Of a stretch of DNA of 28,900 nt, positions 22,105 through 28,900 are shown piece after piece. The translations under genes were made by a program, and so were the position numbers. The notes beneath the pieces are model-generated. The model saw only the letters and a program-made list of their open reading frames with translations, made no database searches and was not told the origin of the DNA. The stretch lies in the NCBI GenBank assembly GCA_014896635.1, contig JADBKA010000036.1, positions 1 to 28,900 of the forward strand, in the 5' to 3' direction. The stretch is from Ktedonobacteraceae bacterium. Lineage in GTDB: Bacteria > Chloroflexota > Ktedonobacteria > Ktedonobacterales > Ktedonobacteraceae. The stretch's first letter is position 1, and every line of letters starts with the position of its first letter.

Positions 22105-24546
22105 ATGAACTTGGCTCTCTCACAACTGACAATTCAAGATTTATTAAGAGAGGCGGAACGCTATCTCACTCCAGAAGATCTGGAGAAGATACGGCGCGGC
22201 TACGCGCTGGCCCGCCAGGCGCATGAGGGAGTAAAAAGGCGTTCGGGTGAACCTTTTATCCAGCATCCGCTTGAAGTAGCCCTGTTGCTGGCCGGTATGC
22301 GTATTGATGCCGATGGTATTGTAGCCGCACTCTTGCATGATGTCGTTGAGGATACACACTACTCCCTGGATGAACTGCGTGAGCAGTTCGGTCCTGCCGT
22401 TGCCAGTATCGTTGACGGGGTGACAAAATTTGAAGCGCTGGCCAGCGCATCTTCTCACCAGAAGAACCAGGCGAGCAAGCAGGCTTTTTCTGCTTCTTCC
22501 CCGGCCTCAACGTCCTCTACTGTTCCCCCCCCTCCAGCCACCGCCGGGTCCCAGGCCGATTCAAGCACTGCCGTTCCCGCGCCGGCATCCCCCATTGACA
22601 AACGTCGCCAGCGTACCGAGACGGTGCGCAAGATGCTGCTGGCAATGGCGGAAGATCCGCGCGTGGTGGTGCTCAAACTGGCTGATCGCCTGCACAATAT
22701 GCGCACCCTCGGCGCGATGAGTCCCGCTCAACAGCAGAACACAGCGCGCGAGACGCGCGAGATCTATGCACCACTGGCCCGGCGCCTGGGCATGGCGCTG
22801 GTACAGGCCGAACTCGAAGACATGGCTCTGAGCTACCTGGAGCCTGAGAAATTCGCGCGTCTGGTCCGCGAAATAGAGGAGGAAGTCAGGCGCCGGCAGC
22901 CCTACACCGATGAGGTCTGCCGCATCCTGCGTAGCGAGATGGAGCGTGCTGGCATCCGCGCCGAGGTCCAGGCCTGGCGCAAGCACGTCGCCAGCATTAA
23001 CCGCAAGCTTGAAGAGACCGGCTCCAGCGATGTCAGTCAGGTGCATGACCTGGTTTCATTCCGCATTCTCGTTGATACCGACTACGAGTGCTACCTGGCT
23101 CTGGGACATATCCACGCGCTCTGGCGGCCTAAAGACGGGCGCATTAAGGATTTCATCGCCACGCCCAAACTCAACGGCTACCAGTCGCTGCATACCACTG
23201 TCTTCTGCCTGGATAACCGCCTGGCGGAGATCCAGATTCGTACACACGACATGCAGCGTACCGCCGATTACGGCATTGCCAGTTACTGGTATCTCAAGGC
23301 ACGGATGGGCCGCGATGAGAAAAGCTCGTCCCCCGGTAGCTGGCGCCTCTCCTATAAAGAGATGGTCACGTGGATCGAGCAACTGCGCGAATGGCAGCGT
23401 GAACTACCGCAGAGCGCCGACGAGTTTGTCGAGGCGGTTAAAGGCGACATCTTCCAGGAGCAGATTTTTGTCTTTACGCCCAAAGGAGAGGTAAAAGATC
23501 TGCCACGCGGCTCTACCCCTCTCGATATGGCGTATCGCATCCATACCGATATCGGCGATCACTGCGCCGGCGCACGCATCATCACCAGCGCAGATGACAG
23601 CGGCCACCTGGTGACGCGGCTCGTCCCCCTCGACTACGAACTCAAAGGCGGCGAGATCGTTGATATTATGGTCAACCGCACAGTTCATCCTACGCGAGAC
23701 TGGCTCTCGTTCGCGCGTACCGCCGCCGCCCGCAACAAGATCCGCCGCTACCTGAAAACCTATGAGCGCGAGATCAATCTGCAACTTGGCCGCGAACGGC
23801 TCGACCTGGCACTGAAGACCGCCGGCGCGCGCGGCGTGGATGAACGAGTAGAGGAGATACTAAAGCAGATTCGCGCCGAGAATTCAGGCGCCGGGCCGGC
23901 GCTCAGGAAATATGCTACCCTGGAAGATATTCTTGTGGCGCTCGGACGCGACGACCTGCGGACCGAGAGCGTAGTAGAATATCTCCTCCCGCATCTCTCC
24001 GGCTGCATTGATCATAGCCAGCAGCAGGAGGAGATGGCGCGAACACAACAGAACGGCTTCCTGCACCTCAAAGAGAAGGATACCGAAAGCATCAACCTGG
24101 TCAAACTGGCACGCTGCTGCTGTCCCATTCCAGGTGATGCCATCGTTGGCTTTTTGACCCCCGGCCGAGGCATGCTCGTTCATCGCAGCGACTGTCGCGT
24201 CCTGCGCAGGCATCACGATGCTCCTGATGCGCTGATCAAGATGAACTGGCGCCAGATAACCCCCGACTACTACCTGGCGCCTATCAGCATCGTTGCTCAT
24301 GATCGCGCCGGCCTGCTGCGCGATGTCGCGGCAATTGTCGCCGATGCCGGCATTAATATGACAGCAGTAACTTCCACTACTAACGCTTCATCACAAAAGG
24401 CTGTGATTACTGCCACATTAGAGATCACCGCAGCCGAGAACGTCGTTGACCAGATTGAGCGCCTTCTCCGCCGTCTCAGACAGGTGAAAAGCGTCATCAG
24501 CGTCGAGCGAGCACTGCACAATCACAGTCATAGCCACAGCCACTGA
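22105..24546 (+). CDS. rel: Long Rel/SpoT (p)ppGpp synthetase-hydrolase, copy 1 (hydrolase residues intact)
   Basis: From ATG 22105 the protein has 813 residues. HD hydrolase (about 30-215): Arg46, His54, HDxxED at 78-83 and D194/N198 in KLADRLHNM are all present, so (p)ppGpp hydrolysis is expected. A Ser/Ala/Pro-rich insert (about 113-165) interrupts this domain. Synthetase (about 285-400): Asp315, the RIKD motif (346-349), Tyr359 and Glu375 are kept. However, the usual GRxKHxYS reads AWRKHVAS (290-297), so the ATP-stacking Arg is Trp291, and the MHxxAEYGxAxHW motif reads MQRTADYGIASYW. TGS (about 449-510), a Cys region (CCC 671-673, C697) and an ACT domain (about 725-805) follow, then a His/Ser tail. 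It is probably ribosome-regulated like other long Rel proteins. GGGTGGGG before the ATG is the likely binding site. The longer frame from 22036 lies in the leader. Confidence 0.93.
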   Translation: MNLALSQLTIQDLLREAERYLTPEDLEKIRRGYALARQAHEGVKRRSGEPFIQHPLEVALLLAGMRIDADGIVAALLHDVVEDTHYSLDELREQFGPAVASIVDGVTKFEALASASSHQKNQASKQAFSASSPASTSSTVPPPPATAGSQADSSTAVPAPASPIDKRRQRTETVRKMLLAMAEDPRVVVLKLADRLHNMRTLGAMSPAQQQNTARETREIYAPLARRLGMALVQAELEDMALSYLEPEKFARLVREIEEEVRRRQPYTDEVCRILRSEMERAGIRAEVQAWRKHVASINRKLEETGSSDVSQVHDLVSFRILVDTDYECYLALGHIHALWRPKDGRIKDFIATPKLNGYQSLHTTVFCLDNRLAEIQIRTHDMQRTADYGIASYWYLKARMGRDEKSSSPGSWRLSYKEMVTWIEQLREWQRELPQSADEFVEAVKGDIFQEQIFVFTPKGEVKDLPRGSTPLDMAYRIHTDIGDHCAGARIITSADDSGHLVTRLVPLDYELKGGEIVDIMVNRTVHPTRDWLSFARTAAARNKIRRYLKTYEREINLQLGRERLDLALKTAGARGVDERVEEILKQIRAENSGAGPALRKYATLEDILVALGRDDLRTESVVEYLLPHLSGCIDHSQQQEEMARTQQNGFLHLKEKDTESINLVKLARCCCPIPGDAIVGFLTPGRGMLVHRSDCRVLRRHHDAPDALIKMNWRQITPDYYLAPISIVAHDRAGLLRDVAAIVADAGINMTAVTSTTNASSQKAVITATLEITAAENVVDQIERLLRRLRQVKSVISVERALHNHSHSHSH

Positions 24547-24736
24547 GATGCTACAAAAAGATTAAAATAAAAAGGATCGGGCCGCCTGTATCTTCTTTTC
24601 CTACCGATTTGCAACGTATGCTATGTGTGTGCGATATAGATATAGATAGTAGAAAGACAAAAAGATAGAAGTGTTCGCCGGATACCGCAAGAATCCCATA
24701 GTGGTGCGCCGGCTCTCTATAGATAGTTAGATAATC

Positions 24737-27169
24737 ATGATCAGAAGGTTTGTGGAACACAATTCTCTACCTCGCAACCTCTCGGACGACGAACTGCACC
24801 TGCTGGAGCTGGTTCGCCAGTACATGTCGCCCGCCGATATCGACCTGGTAATACAGGCGCTGCGCCTGGCTCATGAAACCTGTCAGGGAGTAGCGGGCGA
24901 GCGACCGTTCCCGCCGCTGGAGCACGCGCTTGCCGTGACGATCATTCTGGCGCAAACGCATATAGATGCTATCGGCGTGGCTGCCGGACTTGTTTTTGAA
25001 GCGGTTGACGCGGATCTGCTGCCGCTGGCGCGCGTTGAGCGCACGCTTGGCCTACCCACTGCTCGGATCGTGGGAAGCATGCTCCGCCTGAACATCCTTG
25101 AACGCAAAAAGCAGAGCGTCTCCGGCACACAGCATAGCGAGGATTCCAGTTCCCTGCCGGCCATTGAGAACAAGAAGCCGCGCATCCGCGAGGCACTGCG
25201 CCGCCAGCAGGCCGAAAGCGTGCGCAAGATGTTTGTGGCAATGGCAGACGATCCGCGCGTCGTTGTGCTCAAGCTGGCTTACCGCCTGCATGCGATGCGC
25301 CTGGCATGCCAGCCAGCATATCAGGGGGATGCACAGGAACGGCTGGCAATGGCTCGCGAGACGCGCGAGATCTATGCGCCACTGGCTGGCCGCCTGGGTA
25401 TGTCGCGCATGGAGAGCGAGCTACAGGACCTGGCTTTCCAGATTCTGGAACCCGACCGCTACCTGTGGGTGCGCGATATCGTCGAGGAGGAGAGCAAACA
25501 GTGGCGTGCCTACGTCGCGCGTGTGTGCGAGGTCCTGCGCCAGGAAATGGAGGCCGTTGGCGTCAGGGCCGAGGTTTCGGGCCGCGTCAAGCACCTGTAT
25601 AGCTTTTATAAGAAACTGGCCCGCACGGCTGGCGACATCGAGGATTTCGAGCAATTGAAAGCCGCTGCCGACGTCAGCCAGATTCACGACCTGATCGCAT
25701 TCCGTATTCTGGTAGATACGACGACCGATTGTTATATCGCCCTCGGCCATGTTCACAGCCTGTGGAAACCCAAAGAGGGACGCATCAAAGATTATATCGC
25801 CAACCCCAAGCCCAACGGCTACCGCGCCTTACATACAACGGTCTTCTGCCTCGATGACCAGTTAGCGGAAATCCAGATTCGCACACACGAGATGCATGAA
25901 ATGGCCGAATATGGCGTGGCAATGCACTGGCACTACAAAGATGTCGGGGACCGCGCTTCGGCCTCGGCGAAAGAACTGCTGACCTGGCTACATCAACTGT
26001 CAGAGTGGCAGCGCGATATTCGCACGATGAGTACCAGCGATACCGAGTTCGTTGAAGCTGTCAAAGGCGATATCTTCGAGGATCAGATCTTCGTCTTCAC
26101 GCCAAAAGGTGAAGTCAAAGAACTCCCAGTCGGCTCCACACCTCTCGATTTCGCCTATCGCATCCATACAATGGTTGGCGATAAGTGCGCCGGGGCGCGC
26201 GTAACGGCAGAGAGCGATGGCAACGGGGATCGCCTGGTCACGCGCATGGTGCCGCTTAACTACGAACTGAGAAACGGCGAAATTGTCGATATCGTCACCA
26301 GTCGCAGCGCGCACCCCACACGAGACTGGCTCTCGTTTGCGCGTACTGCCGCCGCGCGCAGTAAAATTCGCCGCTACCTCAAGCTGCATGAGCGCGATAT
26401 CAATATCCAGATTGGCCGCGAACGACTGGAATCGGCACTCAAATCACTTGCACCGCGCGGCATTGAAACGCTGACCGAAGAAGTGGAACACTGGCTGAGC
26501 GGCGAGTTCCATATGGATTCGTTCGAGGATCTGCTGGCTGCCATCGGCGCAGACGATATCCGCCCACATGCCGTAGCTGTGAAACTGGCCGACTACTGGC
26601 GAGACCTCCGCGACTCTCGCGGAGGCGGAGAAGGCCACGAACCACGCAACAATGAGGAAACGCCGGTACTTCCCACCACCGGCACAAAACAGAGCGATAC
26701 TGCCGCTCGCCTGCGCGTCGCCGGCGTCGAAGGGCTGCTGACACGCCTGGCAAACTGTTGCTGCCCTCTGCCCGGCGACGAGATCATCGGCTTCGTCAGC
26801 CGGGGCAAAGGCGTCATTGTCCACCGCACAGACTGCCAGAACGCCAGGCGCCTGTATGAAAAGGACCGCGAGCGCATCATCAATGTGAGCTGGTCAGGAA
26901 TGAACCAGACTCGCTACCTGGCGCCGGTGGTGATCACTGCTCACGACCGCCCGGGGCTGATCCGCGACATTGCTACGGTGGTCTCCGACCTGGGCGTCAA
27001 TCTTGTCGGAGTAAACACCAGCATTAACAGCGGCCACAGCAAAGTGACGATCCATGTGACAGTTGAACTGGATAACCTGGAGCGGATGCAGCATCTTCTA
27101 CAGCGCATCGCTCGCGTTAAAGATGTGGCACAGGTAGAGCGGGATCTCGGTAAGAAAAAGAGAAAATAA
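24737..27169 (+). CDS. Long Rel/SpoT paralogue, copy 2 (hydrolase degenerate, synthetase canonical; RelA-like)
   Basis: This 810-residue protein is a tandem paralogue of the upstream Rel, with the same domain order. Its HD domain has lost the hydrolase residues: the HDxxED position reads FEAVDA (87-92), KLADRLHN reads KLAYRLHA (Tyr182, Ala186), and the Arg of the first helix aligns with Glu55. Only His63 remains. The synthetase is canonical: GRVKHLYSFYKK (282-293), Asp318, RIKD (349-352), PNGYRALHTTVF with Tyr362, AEIQIRTHEMHEMAEYGVAMHWHYK with Glu378. TGS, CCC zinc-finger-like (674-676) and ACT domains follow. It should make but not degrade (p)ppGpp, like RelA of gammaproteobacteria, although it keeps RxKD rather than the RelA-type ExDD motif. 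No strong ribosome-binding site precedes ATG 24737. A 190-bp AT-rich gap separates it from copy 1. Confidence 0.92.
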   Translation: MIRRFVEHNSLPRNLSDDELHLLELVRQYMSPADIDLVIQALRLAHETCQGVAGERPFPPLEHALAVTIILAQTHIDAIGVAAGLVFEAVDADLLPLARVERTLGLPTARIVGSMLRLNILERKKQSVSGTQHSEDSSSLPAIENKKPRIREALRRQQAESVRKMFVAMADDPRVVVLKLAYRLHAMRLACQPAYQGDAQERLAMARETREIYAPLAGRLGMSRMESELQDLAFQILEPDRYLWVRDIVEEESKQWRAYVARVCEVLRQEMEAVGVRAEVSGRVKHLYSFYKKLARTAGDIEDFEQLKAAADVSQIHDLIAFRILVDTTTDCYIALGHVHSLWKPKEGRIKDYIANPKPNGYRALHTTVFCLDDQLAEIQIRTHEMHEMAEYGVAMHWHYKDVGDRASASAKELLTWLHQLSEWQRDIRTMSTSDTEFVEAVKGDIFEDQIFVFTPKGEVKELPVGSTPLDFAYRIHTMVGDKCAGARVTAESDGNGDRLVTRMVPLNYELRNGEIVDIVTSRSAHPTRDWLSFARTAAARSKIRRYLKLHERDINIQIGRERLESALKSLAPRGIETLTEEVEHWLSGEFHMDSFEDLLAAIGADDIRPHAVAVKLADYWRDLRDSRGGGEGHEPRNNEETPVLPTTGTKQSDTAARLRVAGVEGLLTRLANCCCPLPGDEIIGFVSRGKGVIVHRTDCQNARRLYEKDRERIINVSWSGMNQTRYLAPVVITAHDRPGLIRDIATVVSDLGVNLVGVNTSINSGHSKVTIHVTVELDNLERMQHLLQRIARVKDVAQVERDLGKKKRK

Positions 27170-27176
27170 AAAAAGC

Positions 27177-27236
27177 GTTGCGAGGGAGCCAGGGGAGTGT
27201 GCCGCTCTCCCCTGGTCCCCTCACAACACTATTTTT
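27177..27236. terminator. Bidirectional terminator between rel copy 2 and the sigma factor gene
   Basis: A long GC-rich stem (GTTGCGAGGGAGCCAGGGGAG against CTCTCCCCTGGTCCCCTCACAAC) lies between the convergent genes. T runs follow on both sides: TTTTT at 27232-27236 on plus, and seven T on the minus strand at 27168-27174. The core CCAGGGGAG...CTCCCCTGG resembles the GC-rich repeat family. Confidence 0.85.
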
Positions 27237-27238
27237 CT

Positions 27239-28507
27239 TTAGCTGCGCAGGCGTTCCAGTACCGGTGGCTGGCGCAGTTTTGCCAGTGCCCCGGCTTCGA
27301 TCTGGCGCACGCGCTCGCGTGTAATACCCAGCTCGCGGCCTACCTGCTCCAATGGGTGGGCCTGGCCGTTGCCCAGACCGAAACGCAACTGCAACACGAG
27401 ACGTTCGCGTGGCGTCAACACCGATTCCAGCACGCGCTGGACCTCATCCTTCAACGTCTGGGTGGTGGCGAGATCTTCCGGCGAGGCCGACTCGGTATCG
27501 GCCAGCACGTCGCCCAGTTCCTGCTCTTCATCCTCGCCAACCGGCAGTTCCAGGGAAACGGGAGCGCCGGGGGCACCCTGTAGCTCTACCATACGAATCG
27601 GGTCCAGCCCGGTCGCTTCGGCCAGTTCCAGCTCGGTCGGTTCGCGTCCCAGTTCCTGGATCAGTCGCTGGCGCTCACGACGAATACGATTGAGGGCAGT
27701 ATTCACATACACAGGAAGACGAATGGTGCGGCCCTTATCGGCTACGGCACGACTGATAGCCTGGCGAATCCACCACGTGGCATGAGTAGAGAAACGATGA
27801 CCACGCCGCCAGTCATAACGCTGGACTGCGCGAATCAGGCCGATGTTCCCCTCCTGGATCAAGTCAAGCAGCGTCAGCCCGCGCCCGACATAACGCTTGG
27901 CGATGCTGACAACCAGGCGCAGGTTTGCCAGGATAAATTGCTTCATCGCCTCGTGATCGCCACTCTCTATGCGCTGCGCCAGCTCGATTTCACGCTCATG
28001 CGTAATCATGGGAACGCGGCCAATTTCACGCAGGTACGTCATCACCGCATCCGACTCACCGGCATCTGCGCTATCGAGCGTGTGCTCATAATGATCTTCT
28101 GAACGGCGGCGGCGAGCAGGCGAGCGACGAACGGGGTGACGCTCTTCTGCCGCTATGGCAGGGATTTCAAGCAGTGGATCAACTTCCAGGGGAGAGGTTT
28201 CGCGCGTCAATTCCTCATGTACATCTGGCATTTCTTCTCTTTCAATCTCAAATCGGGCATCTAACCCCTCTAAAGGACCGGTTTCTAACTCGAGAGCGCC
28301 AGTTTCCAGGCTATCTGTCACGTCCTCCTCCAGGTCCTCTTTGTCTTTCCCTTCTTCCATATCTACGTTATCTAGATTCTCTGTATCATCAAGATCCTTT
28401 GCCAGCAGTTGCTCTAGATCGAGCAGCTTCTCTGGATCTGGTGTTTTCTCTGTTTCGTTTAAAGCTAGCGTCGTTCCCGTCATGGCACGCTTTACGTCTA
28501 TCATCAT
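27239..28507 (-). CDS. Sigma-70 family RNA polymerase sigma factor (RpoD/SigA-related)
   Basis: From ATG 28507 (ATG 28504 equally possible) the protein has about 422 residues. Residues 1-105 are strongly acidic and replace the usual region 1.1. Region 1.2 (DAVMTYLREIGRVPMITHEREIELAQRI) is present. Region 2 (FILANLRLVVSIAKRYVGRGLTLLDLIQEGNIGLIRAVQRYDWRRGHRFSTHATWWIRQAISRAVADKGRTIRLPVYV) contains the core-binding and -10 recognition helices. Regions 3 and 4 follow, ending with LEQVGRELGITRERVRQIEAGALAKLR, the -35 recognition helix. The His in FSTHATWWIRQ and the RTIRLPVYVN ending differ from the primary-sigma FSTYATWWIRQ/RTIRIPVHM, so this may be a group-2 (RpoD-like, non-essential) factor rather than the housekeeping one. 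GGAGG precedes the start. It converges with rel copy 2. Confidence 0.9.
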   Translation of the reverse strand: MMIDVKRAMTGTTLALNETEKTPDPEKLLDLEQLLAKDLDDTENLDNVDMEEGKDKEDLEEDVTDSLETGALELETGPLEGLDARFEIEREEMPDVHEELTRETSPLEVDPLLEIPAIAAEERHPVRRSPARRRRSEDHYEHTLDSADAGESDAVMTYLREIGRVPMITHEREIELAQRIESGDHEAMKQFILANLRLVVSIAKRYVGRGLTLLDLIQEGNIGLIRAVQRYDWRRGHRFSTHATWWIRQAISRAVADKGRTIRLPVYVNTALNRIRRERQRLIQELGREPTELELAEATGLDPIRMVELQGAPGAPVSLELPVGEDEEQELGDVLADTESASPEDLATTQTLKDEVQRVLESVLTPRERLVLQLRFGLGNGQAHPLEQVGRELGITRERVRQIEAGALAKLRQPPVLERLRS

Positions 28508-28900
28508 GCGCCCTCCATGAAAAGTAGTATATCCTAAGCAGCAAGATATAGGTTCTGTCCGGTCTGGTCCTGCACCCAGGGAAAGAGAGCCTTGCCGGAC
28601 CTTTATCCAGGCGCCGGGCGGGAGGAAATCAATGACATGCTTCCTGTCTCTATTAAGTAGAAACATCACCAGGTCGGAAATTATTCCTACTCCAATTATA
28701 ACGCAAGACCTTCTTTCGTTCTAGTGTTTTCGGCGACTTTTTGACGCAGTTTTCTCTACAGGGAGAGCATCTCCTCTCCCCGCCGGGTCAGGACCAGCTT
28801 CCCCTCCACTCAGGCATCTTCGCATTACTATACGTTTGAACCTACCGTAAAGTGGCAGGTATTTACGCGCTTATAGCGGTAGCACGTCCGATTCTTCCCC
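28508..28900 (-). promoter_or_regulatory. Upstream region and long 5' leader of the sigma factor gene
   Basis: A perfect TATAAT lies on the minus strand at 28695-28700 with only a weak -35 match (TAGAAC) 17 bp upstream. Transcripts from it would have a leader of about 180 nt, with a possible GTCCGG/CCGGAC pairing near 28557-28602. No gene is seen in 28701-28900, where the window ends. Confidence 0.45.

Noticed and set aside
28740..28900. Possible tRNA or small RNA at the right end
   Set aside because: I could not find a cloverleaf, TPsiC motif or clear hairpin with T run.

Overview
The window looks like chromosomal DNA of a high-GC, Gram-positive-like bacterium. The best guess is Chloroflexota, class Ktedonobacteria. 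This is an inference from gene content (LipM-type octanoyltransferase, PSP1/RicT, ANTAR response regulator, LppX/LprG-type lipoprotein, tandem Rel proteins) and from a family of GC-rich intergenic palindromes. No rRNA or tRNA gene is present to confirm it.

Layout. 1-784: 3' end of a plus-strand acyltransferase-3 membrane protein, with a terminator. 871-5610 (minus): a three-gene envelope operon of an LprG-like lipoprotein, a P55/DHA2-like MFS exporter fused to an extra membrane anchor and an extracytoplasmic domain, and a secreted companion protein. 5889-6374: a Nudix hydrolase on the plus strand. 6396-9704 (minus): an ANTAR response regulator, a RicT/PSP1 protein with a Cys-rich tail, and a Band-7 membrane protein. 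9866-11220 (minus): DAHP synthase behind a consensus promoter and a leader carrying a 22-residue peptide with seven consecutive aromatic codons, followed by an intrinsic terminator. This is a textbook-like attenuator. 11333-16713 (minus): an MFS importer, HyuA and HyuB (hydantoinase/oxoprolinase family) and a small TPR ORF. 16862-18414 (minus): a GlcG/HbpS-type protein coupled to a two-TM protein. 18603-20617 (minus): Tgt and LipM, overlapping by 4 nt. 21148-21459 (plus): a double zinc-ribbon protein. 22105-27169 (plus): two tandem long Rel/SpoT paralogues. 27239-28507 (minus): a sigma-70 family factor, convergent with the second Rel across a shared terminator.

The most interesting signals are these. 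(1) The aromatic leader-peptide attenuator of DAHP synthase. (2) The tandem Rel pair, in which the second copy has lost the hydrolase residues and the first has changed several synthetase residues, which suggests a SpoT-like/RelA-like split of duties. (3) The LprG/P55-like lipid-export operon with a transporter-fused extracytoplasmic domain. (4) A repeated palindromic element, one copy of which encodes the C-terminus of the Band-7 protein.

All functional calls come from reading motifs by eye. No database search was run.
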